This document shows positions 33,576 to 42,470 of a stretch of 64,000 nt of DNA, piece by piece (the first letter of the stretch is position 1; each line of letters opens with the position of its first letter). The stretch comes from JANQPX01 sp050633905. Its GTDB lineage: Bacteria; Pseudomonadota; Alphaproteobacteria; Geminicoccales; Geminicoccaceae. Made by a program: the position numbers and the translations under genes. Under the pieces are notes generated by a model, which ran no database searches, had not been told where the DNA came from, and saw nothing but the letters and a program-made list of their open reading frames with translations. Location: assembly GCA_050633905.1 (NCBI GenBank), contig JBOEHJ010000020.1:1-64000 (forward strand), written 5' to 3'.

Positions 33576-34426
33576 GCCTGCTGATCCCCATAAACAGCAC
33601 GATCCAGCTTCAAGCGCATGCGATCGGGTGCCTGGCGAAGATCAATCACCGTCACGGCACGATCGAGCAGGGCTTTTTCCCGCGCCGTCCTGGCCAGGAA
33701 ATGCCAGGCAGCTTTTGGCGCATCCTCCGGAAGAAGAACGTCGACCTTATTGTCCAGATGAAGGGTCCAGCGCCGATCGCCGACCCAGCTCGCAGCCTTC
33801 ACCCTTTTGGAAAGGTCAGGTTCAGCCGCCAGCATATGGAACAGATCGACCGCATGGGCAGGCGCGTTGTCGCCGACCAGAACCCGAAGCTTGTCAAAAC
33901 GTTCGCCAACATCTCGACTGCTAAGATCAGAAACGATGACACCACCATCGCCGTCGATCAGCGAGAAGGTGCCGCCATGCTGCCAAAGGGCGAGAGGTTT
34001 TCGCTCCTCCAGCCGTATCCTGATGGTATCGGGGAGAAACCGGACGACGCTTGCCTGGTCGACCCAGGGAAGTTCTTCGAGTCTCGACTTCGCGGCATCG
34101 GTATCAAAGCCCAGGATAGGCTGACCGATCGCGAGATCGAGCTGCTTTTCGAGCCTTTGCCGGTCGGTATGGCGACGGCCATCGGCATAGACCGCCTTCA
34201 CCTGCAAGCCTGCCTCGCTGGTTAGATCGAGCGCCTTGTTGGTGATGTCGGTGGTGACTGCGAAGACGGCACCGGACCAGCCAAGCCAAGCTCCTGTTCC
34301 CAACCCAAAGAACAAGCCGGCAGCAATCCCGGAAAGATGCAGCACCGGCCAATACCAGCGCGGGCGAAGCGGGGCGCGGGTAAAGGCGCTGTTGCGCTTG
34401 GCGGTCAGGCTCATACGGCGTCGCAT
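33572..34426 (-). CDS. ftsQ: Cell division protein FtsQ
   Basis: A 284-residue bitopic divisome protein. A short basic cytoplasmic N-terminus is followed by one transmembrane helix (about residues 26-48) and a periplasmic POTRA domain (from VKAVYADGRRHTDRQRLEKQL, through LPWVDQASVVRFLPDTIRIRLEER), then the beta domain. It links early and late division proteins, binding FtsB/FtsL in the periplasm. The gene overlaps ddl by 16 bases and ftsA by 4. Confidence 0.93.
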   Translation of the reverse strand: MRRRMSLTAKRNSAFTRAPLRPRWYWPVLHLSGIAAGLFFGLGTGAWLGWSGAVFAVTTDITNKALDLTSEAGLQVKAVYADGRRHTDRQRLEKQLDLAIGQPILGFDTDAAKSRLEELPWVDQASVVRFLPDTIRIRLEERKPLALWQHGGTFSLIDGDGGVIVSDLSSRDVGERFDKLRVLVGDNAPAHAVDLFHMLAAEPDLSKRVKAASWVGDRRWTLHLDNKVDVLLPEDAPKAAWHFLARTAREKALLDRAVTVIDLRQAPDRMRLKLDRAVYGDQQA

Positions 34427-35319
34427 CTTGCCTCCTCCACCAGCTGAACCACCAGATCGGCAAAACCGATGCCGACATGGGCTGCTTGCTCCGGTGTCAG
34501 CGAGAGCGGCGTCATGCCAGGCTGGGTATTGACCTCGAGCAGATAGAGACCGTCAGGATCATCATCGCTTAGGCGGAAATCAGCACGACTAACGCCCCGA
34601 CAACCAAGCGCCCTATGCGCCTCTAAGGCATCATTCATCGCTCGTTGATAGGTCGCCGCTGCGAGCGGAGCGGGTAGAAGATGATCGGCAATGCCATCAG
34701 TATATTTGGCGTGATAGTCATAAAATCCCTGCCGCGGGCTGATCTCAGTGACACCGAGCGGTCGGTCGCCAAGGACCGAAACCGTGAGCTCGCGCCCCTC
34801 GATATAGTGTTCGACCATAACATCCGGCCCATAAGGCCAATCGTTCCGGAGCGGCAGGCGATCTTGATCATCACGGATGATCGTCACCCCCACGCTTGAG
34901 CCTTCGCGGTTGGGCTTGACCACATAGGGCGGCGCCATCTGCTCGCCCTCGCGCAATTGATCGATGGTGGTCATCACGCTTTCCGGGCAACGAATACCGG
35001 CCGCGACAAACACCTTCTTTGCCATGGCCTTGTCCATGGCAAGCGCTGAGGCGAGAACGCCGGAATGGCTGTAAGGGATGCCCAGGATTTCCAGCATGCC
35101 TTGAACAGTGCCATCCTCACCGAAGGGGCCATGGAGCGCGTTATAGACGACGTCCGGCTTGGTCTCGGCAAGCTTTTGGCAAAGCGTACGATCGACGTCG
35201 ATGGCGCTGACCTTGTAGCCACGCTCCTCCAACGCCGTGATCGCCGCACGTCCTCCCGTCAGCGAGACTTCGCGCTCAGCGGAAAGTCCTCCCATCAAGA
35301 CGGCGACATGCTTGCTCAT
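34411..35319 (-). CDS. ddl: D-alanine--D-alanine ligase
   Basis: A 302-residue ATP-grasp enzyme that makes the D-Ala-D-Ala dipeptide for peptidoglycan. Signatures are VLMGGLSAEREVSL, ALHGPFGEDGTVQG, the ATP-grasp lysine region PYVVKPNREGSSVGV and the metal-binding EVNTQPGMTPLSLTP near the C-terminus. Length is typical for the Ddl-B type found inside dcw clusters. It lies between murB and ftsQ, with a 4-base overlap to murB. Confidence 0.97.
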   Translation of the reverse strand: MSKHVAVLMGGLSAEREVSLTGGRAAITALEERGYKVSAIDVDRTLCQKLAETKPDVVYNALHGPFGEDGTVQGMLEILGIPYSHSGVLASALAMDKAMAKKVFVAAGIRCPESVMTTIDQLREGEQMAPPYVVKPNREGSSVGVTIIRDDQDRLPLRNDWPYGPDVMVEHYIEGRELTVSVLGDRPLGVTEISPRQGFYDYHAKYTDGIADHLLPAPLAAATYQRAMNDALEAHRALGCRGVSRADFRLSDDDPDGLYLLEVNTQPGMTPLSLTPEQAAHVGIGFADLVVQLVEEARCDAV

Positions 35320-36260
35320 GCGGCCCTCTCCATCGGTCCCAGGTTTGCCCGGTCATCAGGGGAGCCGCCGACGCGCCGGATCTCCCATTCCAACTCAATC
35401 CCGCTCTGATCAAGGACGCGCGCGCGAACAATTTCGCCCAAGGCCTCGATTTCCGCAGCCGAAGCACCGCCGGTATTGATGAGGAAATTGCAGTGCTTTT
35501 CCGAGACCTGCACCTTGCCATGAGCAAGGCCCCGGCAACCGGCCGCATCGATCAACTGCCAAGCTTTTTGACCGGGCGGGTTCTTGAAGGTCGAGCCACC
35601 GGTCGCCACGCGAAGCGGCTGGGCAACATCGCGCTCCGCCTTGGTCCTAGCCATCTTCGCCCGGATCTTTTCCCGATTCCCACGGACACCACGCATCTCT
35701 GCCGCGACCACAATCCAGCCCTCGGGCAAGCAGGAATGGCGATAGCTGAACTCGAGATCGGCAGGGCTAAGCTCATGCATCTTCCCGGCTTGATCCAGCG
35801 CAAACACCTGCTCGACCAAAGCCGAGGTTTCGCCACCGAAAGCGCCGGCATTCATGCAAACAGCACCACCGATCGTTCCGGGGATACCCACATAAAACTC
35901 GAAGCCGGAAAGACCCGCCTCTAATGCTTGAACAGCAAGTCCCCGATCGGTGGCACCAGCGCCCACCGTCAGCAGATCACCATCGGCCTCGACCTTGGCA
36001 AGGGATCCCGAAAGACGAACCACCACGCCATCGATCCCACCATCGCGGACCAGAAGATTGGAGCCAACACCAACGGGGATCACCGGCACCTCGGCCGGCT
36101 TCGTTGCCATGAAATCGGCAAGGTCATCGAGGTCAGCCGGCTGAAACAGAACCTGGGCCGAACCGCCGGCGCGCAGCCAGGTTTTCGGCGCCATCGGCAC
36201 GTCGAAACGGATCTGACCTCGAACGTCAGAAAGGCCGCCGATCCAGGAGGGCGCGCTCAT
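35316..36260 (-). CDS. murB: UDP-N-acetylenolpyruvoylglucosamine reductase MurB
   Basis: A 314-residue FAD enzyme that reduces the enolpyruvyl group to give UDP-MurNAc. FAD-binding VIPVGVGSNLLVRDGG and GIPGTIGGAVCMNAGA are clear. The catalytic serine lies in GGSTFKNPPG and the C-terminal Glu in the conserved ASAAEIEALGE stretch; this is the shorter type of MurB. ATG at 36260 is preferred over the upstream open frame because it forms an ATGA overlap with the murC stop. Confidence 0.96.
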   Translation of the reverse strand: MSAPSWIGGLSDVRGQIRFDVPMAPKTWLRAGGSAQVLFQPADLDDLADFMATKPAEVPVIPVGVGSNLLVRDGGIDGVVVRLSGSLAKVEADGDLLTVGAGATDRGLAVQALEAGLSGFEFYVGIPGTIGGAVCMNAGAFGGETSALVEQVFALDQAGKMHELSPADLEFSYRHSCLPEGWIVVAAEMRGVRGNREKIRAKMARTKAERDVAQPLRVATGGSTFKNPPGQKAWQLIDAAGCRGLAHGKVQVSEKHCNFLINTGGASAAEIEALGEIVRARVLDQSGIELEWEIRRVGGSPDDRANLGPMERAA

Positions 36261-37684
36261 GCGGCGTTCCCCGGCGCAAGCCTGGATGACAAGGCGGCGG
36301 GCAGTCCATTCGCCCAAGCGGAGATCGTTCCTGCACCTAGGCAGATCACCACATCGCCTGGCCCGGCTAGCTCGGTTACTTTGTCAGCAATGTCGTCGGC
36401 ATCCTCAACAGGTCGCACGTCACCCACGCCCGCATCTCTCATTCCGGCGACCAACGCCCGCTGATCCACGCCGGAAATGGGCGTTTCACCGGCGGCGTAG
36501 ATCGGGGTAACCAGAACGATGTCAGCATCATTTGCACAAGTGCAAAAATCTGAAAACAGCGCCTCGAGCCTGGAGTAGCGATGGGGCTGAATGACCGCAA
36601 TCACTTTGCCTGTGGTAACCTGTCGGGCGGTGGCCAAGGCGGCCTTGATCTCGATGGGATGATGACCGTAATCATCGATCACCGTGATCCCACCGATGTT
36701 GCCTGTCTTGGTAAAGCGTCGCTTCACACCACCGAAGTCAGCAAACGCCTTCCTGATCACATCGTCATGGATCTTAAGCTCGTTGGCAACAGCGATTGCG
36801 GCGAGCGCATTCAGCACATTATGGCGACCCGGCATGGCAAGGCGAATACGGCGCAAGGTCCGGGTGACATCGCGGGTCACCGGATCGCGCAGCTCGACGT
36901 CGAAGACAGCGCCATCCGGGTCATAGGACGGCTCCAGCGCTCTGATATCGGCATCTTCGCGAAAGCCATAGCCGACCAAACGCCGATCCGTAGTTTTTTC
37001 GAACAGATTGCGTGTCTCGTCATGGTCGACGCACATCGCGGCAAAACCGTAGAAGGGTAGATTGTTCAAGAACGTCTGGAACGCTGCCTTCACGCCCTCA
37101 AAGTCGCCGTAGAAGTCGAGATGTTCGGGATCAATATTGGTGATCACCGCAACACTCGCCGGCAGCTTCACAAACGTGCCGTCGCTCTCATCCGCCTCGA
37201 CCACCATCCACTCGGACGCACCAAAGCGGGTATTGGTGCCATAAGCGTTAATGATGCCGCCATTAATCACGGTGGGATCGAAGCGTGCCGCCTCCAGAAC
37301 CGAGGCGATCAGCGATGTGGTCGTCGTCTTGCCATGAGTGCCGGCAACTGCAATCGCCCATTTCAAGCGCATCAGCTCGGCCAGCATTTCGGCGCGTGCT
37401 ACCACGGGGATTCGGGCTTCCCGTGCCGCGACCACTTCCGGATTATCGGCTTTAACGGCGGATGAAATCACCACCACCCGCGCCAGGCGAAGATGCGAGG
37501 CGTGATGGCCGATCATCACCTCGATGCCCTGGGCGCGCAGGCGCTCGACATTAGCGCCTTCCGCCATGTCCGAGCCTTGAATTTTATGGCCAAGCGCTGC
37601 CAGCACCTCTGCGATACCGCTCATGCCGATCCCGCCGATCCCGACGAAATGGATCACACCAACATCGATCGGAAGCATTCTCAT
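36257..37684 (-). CDS. murC: UDP-N-acetylmuramate--L-alanine ligase MurC
   Basis: A 475-residue Mur ligase adding L-Ala to UDP-MurNAc. The N-terminal UDP-binding motif is HFVGIGGIGMSGIAEVL, the ATP loop is VAGTHGKTTTTSLIA, and the C-terminal domain has DDYGHHPIEIKAAL. The gene overlaps murG and murB by 4 bases each. Length is normal and no anomaly is seen. Confidence 0.97.
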   Translation of the reverse strand: MRMLPIDVGVIHFVGIGGIGMSGIAEVLAALGHKIQGSDMAEGANVERLRAQGIEVMIGHHASHLRLARVVVISSAVKADNPEVVAAREARIPVVARAEMLAELMRLKWAIAVAGTHGKTTTTSLIASVLEAARFDPTVINGGIINAYGTNTRFGASEWMVVEADESDGTFVKLPASVAVITNIDPEHLDFYGDFEGVKAAFQTFLNNLPFYGFAAMCVDHDETRNLFEKTTDRRLVGYGFREDADIRALEPSYDPDGAVFDVELRDPVTRDVTRTLRRIRLAMPGRHNVLNALAAIAVANELKIHDDVIRKAFADFGGVKRRFTKTGNIGGITVIDDYGHHPIEIKAALATARQVTTGKVIAVIQPHRYSRLEALFSDFCTCANDADIVLVTPIYAAGETPISGVDQRALVAGMRDAGVGDVRPVEDADDIADKVTELAGPGDVVICLGAGTISAWANGLPAALSSRLAPGNAA

Positions 37685-38826
37685 GCAGCAGCCTCCAGGT
37701 CGGAACGCCGACCTTCGTTCGCTTTTTTCGGGCCGGACTTGAAACCGGGGATCATACGCTCGACGGCATCAGCGAGCACTTCGGCAGCATCGGGTTTACC
37801 AAGGGCCTTCGCCTTCGAGGCCATCTCGGCGAGCTCTTCCGGTTGCTCCAGGCAACTTCTGAGCTTATCGGCCAGCGCCTCGCTGGTAAGATCAGCTTCC
37901 TGCATCAGCCACCCCGCCTTGGCCGCCTCGACCACCTGGGCATTGGCGAGCTGATCACCTTCGAGCGAGGATGGCAACGGGATCAGAACCGATGGTTTGC
38001 CGAGCACCAGCATCTCCGCGACGCTGGAGGCACCCGCCCTCGAAATCGCCAGATGAGCCTTGGCCAGACGCGCCGGCAAATCATGGAAGAAGTCTTTAAG
38101 CTCGGCCTTGAAGCCAAGAGCCTTATAAGCCTGTTCGACACGCTCCAGATCTTCCGGGCGGCATTGCTGGGCAAGGCGGATGCGTGACCGTTCGCGGCCG
38201 CTCAGCCGATCGAAAGCGGCGGGCAAAAGATCGCTCAGCGCCCTTGCCCCTTGGCTGCCGCCGATCACCAGGACATCGATCGGCTCCCCCTCGCTTGGCA
38301 GGCGGTAGGCTTCCTCTTGATGCGTCTTGATCTCGGGGCGAACCGGATTACCGGTAAGCACATGGCGATCTTCAGGCATCATCTCGGCGTGACGGGTCTC
38401 GGGGAAGGTCAATGCAAGACCGCTTGCTCGGCGAGCAACAAAGCGATTGGCGCGTCCCAGCACGGCATTTTGCTCATGCACCAAAATGGGGATCCGCAAC
38501 AAGCCAGCCGCAAGGCCGACCGGCACGGAGGCATAGCTACCAAAGCAAGCCACCACGGCGGGACGCTGTTTGCGCAACCACCACCAGCTCTGAACAAAGC
38601 CTCGGGCAAGCTTACTCATGCCGGCCCAGCGTTTGGCAAACGGGCCGGATGGACTTGCCGCTTGAACGATGAAGGCTTCCTTGTCATCGGGCAGATAACG
38701 AGCACCGCGCTCATCGCAAGCAAGCGCCACGGTCTGACCGCGGCGCTCCAATTCGGCGGCAAGGGCGAGGGCCGGGAACATATGTCCGCCCGTACCGCCA
38801 GCCGTGATCACCAAAGGTCCGGTCAT
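37681..38826 (-). CDS. murG: Undecaprenyl-PP-MurNAc-pentapeptide GlcNAc transferase MurG
   Basis: A 381-residue GT-B glycosyltransferase that converts lipid I to lipid II on the inner face of the membrane. The N-terminal glycine loop is VITAGGTGGHMFPALALA. VHEQNAVLGRANRF is the acceptor-side signature, and VIGGSQGARALSDLLP and SRAGASSVAEMLVLGKPSVLIPLP mark the UDP-GlcNAc site. It has 4-base overlaps with ftsW and murC. Confidence 0.97.
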   Translation of the reverse strand: MTGPLVITAGGTGGHMFPALALAAELERRGQTVALACDERGARYLPDDKEAFIVQAASPSGPFAKRWAGMSKLARGFVQSWWWLRKQRPAVVACFGSYASVPVGLAAGLLRIPILVHEQNAVLGRANRFVARRASGLALTFPETRHAEMMPEDRHVLTGNPVRPEIKTHQEEAYRLPSEGEPIDVLVIGGSQGARALSDLLPAAFDRLSGRERSRIRLAQQCRPEDLERVEQAYKALGFKAELKDFFHDLPARLAKAHLAISRAGASSVAEMLVLGKPSVLIPLPSSLEGDQLANAQVVEAAKAGWLMQEADLTSEALADKLRSCLEQPEELAEMASKAKALGKPDAAEVLADAVERMIPGFKSGPKKANEGRRSDLEAAA

Positions 38827-39935
38827 GGCGGCGCCTCATGCTCGAAGCGACGCCTGGTTAGTGCGAGAAACATGCCCATCCCGATCGCTGTGGCGCAAAG
38901 GGCCGAACCGCCATAGCTGATGAAGGGCAAGGTCATGCCGGTTGCTGGCAGAACGCTCAGATTGACACCGAGATTGACCATCGTCTGCAAACAGAAAAGT
39001 GCCAGCAGCCCGCCGCCCGAAATCAGGACGAAGCGATTGGTGATCGTTTCGGTGCGCCTTAGCCCGCGCAGCACCACGAAGGCGAACATGCCGAGCAGCA
39101 CGAGACAGGCGATCAAGCCGAATTCCTCAGCCGCGACGGCAAAAATGAAATCGCTATGGGCATCGGGGATTTTGGTCTTGAGCTTGCCCTCACCCGGACC
39201 GCTGCCGAACCAAGCGGCACTCTTGACCGCTTTCAAGGCGAGCCCGACCTGATAATTATCGCCCGCAGCCGGATCAAAGAAACGATCGAACCGGCCAGCC
39301 ACATGGGGAAACCAGGAATAAGCCTGCCAAAGGGCGAAAACGCCGAGTGCCAAGCCACCGGCCACCAAGAGCCAGGGAAGGCCGGCGATGAATAGCTGAA
39401 TGGCGGTAACGCTCGCGACGATCAGGGCCATGCCAACATCGGGCTGTGCGAGCAGCAGCGCAATGATCAGGCCTGCCAAAACTAGAACGGGCAGGAATCG
39501 ATCCACACCCGGCGCTTTGGCCAGAATCGCGGCGGCAACGACGGCCATCGCTGGCTTCGCGAACTCACCAGGCTGAATGGCGAAGTAACCAAAGGAGATC
39601 CAGCGGGAAGCACCATGGGTCTCGACACCGATCACCAGCGTCGCCAGCAACATCGCGATCGACAGGCCAAGCAAACCGACCGCAACACGATAGACGCCGC
39701 GCGGCGACAGCAATGAGCATCCAATCAGCAACAAAGCTGCCGGTGCTAGATAAACCAGATGACGAACGACGAAATGCCAGGATGACAGCCCCAACCGTGT
39801 CGCCACCGGTGGGCTGGAAGCCAGCACCATGATCAGGCCACTTAACGCCAGCAGCGCGAACATCCCCAAAAGCGGCCGATCCACTGTCCACCACCAACGG
39901 GCCAAAAGCCCTCGTTCGGTGCGGTCGAACAGCAT
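38823..39935 (-). CDS. ftsW: Lipid II polymerase FtsW (SEDS glycosyltransferase)
   Basis: A 370-residue polytopic protein (about ten hydrophobic segments) of the SEDS family, which polymerises septal glycan with FtsI. The basic N-terminus is followed by the first helix (LLGMFALLALSGLIMVL). GASRWISFGYFAIQPGEFAKPA and the acidic-loop region AHSDFIFAVAAEEFGLIACL are typical, as is the C-terminal TGMTLPFISYGGSALCA. It begins 2 bases after the murD stop. Confidence 0.96.
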   Translation of the reverse strand: MLFDRTERGLLARWWWTVDRPLLGMFALLALSGLIMVLASSPPVATRLGLSSWHFVVRHLVYLAPAALLLIGCSLLSPRGVYRVAVGLLGLSIAMLLATLVIGVETHGASRWISFGYFAIQPGEFAKPAMAVVAAAILAKAPGVDRFLPVLVLAGLIIALLLAQPDVGMALIVASVTAIQLFIAGLPWLLVAGGLALGVFALWQAYSWFPHVAGRFDRFFDPAAGDNYQVGLALKAVKSAAWFGSGPGEGKLKTKIPDAHSDFIFAVAAEEFGLIACLVLLGMFAFVVLRGLRRTETITNRFVLISGGGLLALFCLQTMVNLGVNLSVLPATGMTLPFISYGGSALCATAIGMGMFLALTRRRFEHEAPP

Positions 39936-39937
39936 CG

Positions 39938-41356
39938 TCAGCGCCTCCCGCCGCCGCTGGCAGCGGCTGCTGAACCTAGAGGGGGTGCTAAATTTTCGAC
40001 CATCATGCGGAAGGCGTCACCGCGGGCTTCAAAGTTAGGAAACTGATCGAAGGAGGCACAAGCTGGTGCCAGCAGCACCGTCGCGTCATCCAGCCCGTCG
40101 AGACGGGCATTCGCGGCCGCCGCATCGAAGGCGCGGTCCAGGGTGGTGGAAATCACCGTCTCGGTCTTGTCGGCCAGGAGATCGCGAAAAAGTTCGGCCG
40201 CCTCACCGATCAGATAGGCATGTTTGACCCGATCCAAATAGGGGAGCACGGCATCCAGGTCATCTTGTTTGGGCTTACCGCCGGCAATCCAGTAGATCGG
40301 CCGGTAACAGGCAAGCGAACGTGCTGCGGCTTCGGGATTGGTCGCCTTGCTGTCATTGATGAAGCGGACATTACCGATCTTGCCTACCAGCTCCATGCGA
40401 TGATCGAGGCCGGGGAAAGTCGACAGCCCCTCCAGGATTTGATCCGGGCTCGCACCGAAGGATCGGGCAACAGCGTAAGCGGCCGCTGCATTTTGCCAGT
40501 TATGAGCGCCCTGGAGATGCCCGATGGTTCGAAGATCGCCGATCGAAACAGCCTCACCATCGATATCGTCGATCAGCACGCCGTCAACCACGCCAGCGCC
40601 CTTCTTGGCCTTGCCGGTTGCCGAAATCGGCACGACGTTGCGGTCGTTCGCCGCTCTCAGCTGCTTAAAGATCTTTTGGCCATAAGCATCATCAATACCG
40701 ACGACGGCCCAGTCCCCCGCCCCCTGGTTGCGCAGAATCCGCCGTTTGGCACGCACATAGCCTGCCATACCGCCATGTCGATCAAGGTGGTCAGGACTAA
40801 GGTTCAAGATCACGGCCACCGCACATTTCAGACGCTCTGTTAAGTCCAGTTGATAGGAGGACAATTCCAATACATAGATGTCCTCGGGGGGTTTAGGCAA
40901 TAGATCTAGTACTGGCAAGCCAATATTACCCCCAAGCTGTGTGCCAATCGCTGCGTGCTGCAACACATGTGCGATCAACGCAGAGGTAGTAGATTTGCCA
41001 TTGGTGCCGGTGATACCGACGATCCGTCGCTCCGGTTGATTCTCGGCCAGAAGCTCCATATCGCCAATAATCGGCACACCAGCCGCTTTGGCATGTTTGA
41101 GCAACCGATGCGGCCTTGGATGCTTGAGCGGAATGCCGGGGCTCAGCACCAAGCTCTTCACCCGATCCCAATTGCAAAGGTCGAGATTGACGATCGGAAT
41201 GCCCTGCTTGCAGGCCTGTTTGCGCCGTTCCAGATTGTCATCCCAAGCCCAAACGCGCCCGCCACCCGCCGAAACGGATCGGCAAGCGGATAGACCTGTC
41301 CGGCTGAGGCCCAGCACCGCTGCGATTTTTTGATCATAGGACGTCAAGGTGATCAT
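39938..41356 (-). CDS. murD: UDP-N-acetylmuramoyl-L-alanine--D-glutamate ligase MurD
   Basis: A 472-residue Mur ligase adding D-Glu. The ATP loop GITGTNGKSTTSALIAH, the NLSPDHLDRHGGM segment and INDSKATNPEAAARSL, with its ATP-contacting Asn/Asp-Ser-Lys, are all clear. It stands between mraY (20-base gap) and ftsW (2-base gap). A local run of lower-GC codons around 40860-40940 is the only oddity and is probably chance. Confidence 0.96.
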   Translation of the reverse strand: MITLTSYDQKIAAVLGLSRTGLSACRSVSAGGGRVWAWDDNLERRKQACKQGIPIVNLDLCNWDRVKSLVLSPGIPLKHPRPHRLLKHAKAAGVPIIGDMELLAENQPERRIVGITGTNGKSTTSALIAHVLQHAAIGTQLGGNIGLPVLDLLPKPPEDIYVLELSSYQLDLTERLKCAVAVILNLSPDHLDRHGGMAGYVRAKRRILRNQGAGDWAVVGIDDAYGQKIFKQLRAANDRNVVPISATGKAKKGAGVVDGVLIDDIDGEAVSIGDLRTIGHLQGAHNWQNAAAAYAVARSFGASPDQILEGLSTFPGLDHRMELVGKIGNVRFINDSKATNPEAAARSLACYRPIYWIAGGKPKQDDLDAVLPYLDRVKHAYLIGEAAELFRDLLADKTETVISTTLDRAFDAAAANARLDGLDDATVLLAPACASFDQFPNFEARGDAFRMMVENLAPPLGSAAAASGGGRR

Positions 41357-41376
41357 CTTGTCTTACTCTTTAGACT

Positions 41377-42462
41377 TTAGCGTAGCTTCAATGTCGAAAG
41401 GCCGATCAACGCCAAAATCACCGCTATAATCCAAAAACGGATAACGATGGTCGGCTCTTCCCAACCCTTTTGCTCAAAATGGTGATGTAGCGGCGCCATG
41501 CGGAACACGCGCTTGCCCGTCAACTTGAAAGACGCGACCTGAACGATCACCGAAACCGCTTCCAGCACAAACAGGCCGCCGATGATCACCAGGACAAGTT
41601 CATGCTTGGTGACAACAGCGACCGTTCCGATAGCCCCCCCTGTGGCGAGCGAGCCGGTATCCCCCATGAACACCATGGCGGGCGGCGCGTTGAACCAGAG
41701 AAAACCCAAGCCCGCGCCGACCAAGGCACCGCAGAAAATGGCGAGCTCGCCGGTACCCGGAACATAAGGTACGCCAAGATAGGGAGCATAGCGGGCATTG
41801 CCGACAAGATAGGCGATGATCAGAAAACAGGCAGCCGCGATCATGGTCGGCACGATAGCGAGGCCATCCAGACCATCGGTGAGGTTGACCGCATTCGAAG
41901 TCCCGATCATCACGATGGTTGCAAACGGCAGAAAGAACCAACCGAGTTGCAGCATAACATCCTTGAAGAAGGGAAAGGTTAGGGCGGTGCCAAGCGGATC
42001 ACCGGTGATCGAGGCGATCCAGAGCGCTGCGATGATCGCTATGCCACCTTGGCACATCAGCTTCATGCGTGCCGAAATGCCTTTGCTGGAGCGTTTCGTC
42101 AGCTTTTGAAAATCATCGATCATGCCGATGCCGCCAAAGCCAAGCGTGACCATCAGCACAGCCCAGACATAGCCATTGGTGAGATCAGCCCAGAGCAAGG
42201 TGGCAAAGGAAATCGCCATCAGGATCAGGGTGCCGCCCATGGTCGGCGTGCCCTTCTTGGCAAGATGGGTTTGCGGGCCGTCATCACGGATCGGTTGGCC
42301 CTCCCCTTGACGGGAACGCAGCCACTGGATCAACGGTGGGCCGATCACGAAGCTCACCACCAATGCGGTCAGAACAGCACCGCCGGTCCTGAACGTCAGA
42401 TAGCGGAAGAGATTGAAAAAGCCGAAATCATCGGCGAGCGGGGAGAGAAGATTAAACAACAT
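41377..42462 (-). CDS. mraY: Phospho-N-acetylmuramoyl-pentapeptide transferase MraY
   Basis: A 361-residue integral membrane enzyme with about ten helices that makes lipid I. Signatures are KKGTPTMGG, the catalytic aspartates in MIDDFQKLTKRSSKG, NAVNLTDGLDGLA and the C-terminal loop MAPLHHHFEQKGWEEPTIVIRFW. It is followed closely by murD and preceded by murF with an 8-base gap. Confidence 0.97.
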   Translation of the reverse strand: MLFNLLSPLADDFGFFNLFRYLTFRTGGAVLTALVVSFVIGPPLIQWLRSRQGEGQPIRDDGPQTHLAKKGTPTMGGTLILMAISFATLLWADLTNGYVWAVLMVTLGFGGIGMIDDFQKLTKRSSKGISARMKLMCQGGIAIIAALWIASITGDPLGTALTFPFFKDVMLQLGWFFLPFATIVMIGTSNAVNLTDGLDGLAIVPTMIAAACFLIIAYLVGNARYAPYLGVPYVPGTGELAIFCGALVGAGLGFLWFNAPPAMVFMGDTGSLATGGAIGTVAVVTKHELVLVIIGGLFVLEAVSVIVQVASFKLTGKRVFRMAPLHHHFEQKGWEEPTIVIRFWIIAVILALIGLSTLKLR

Positions 42463-42470
42463 GATCGGCC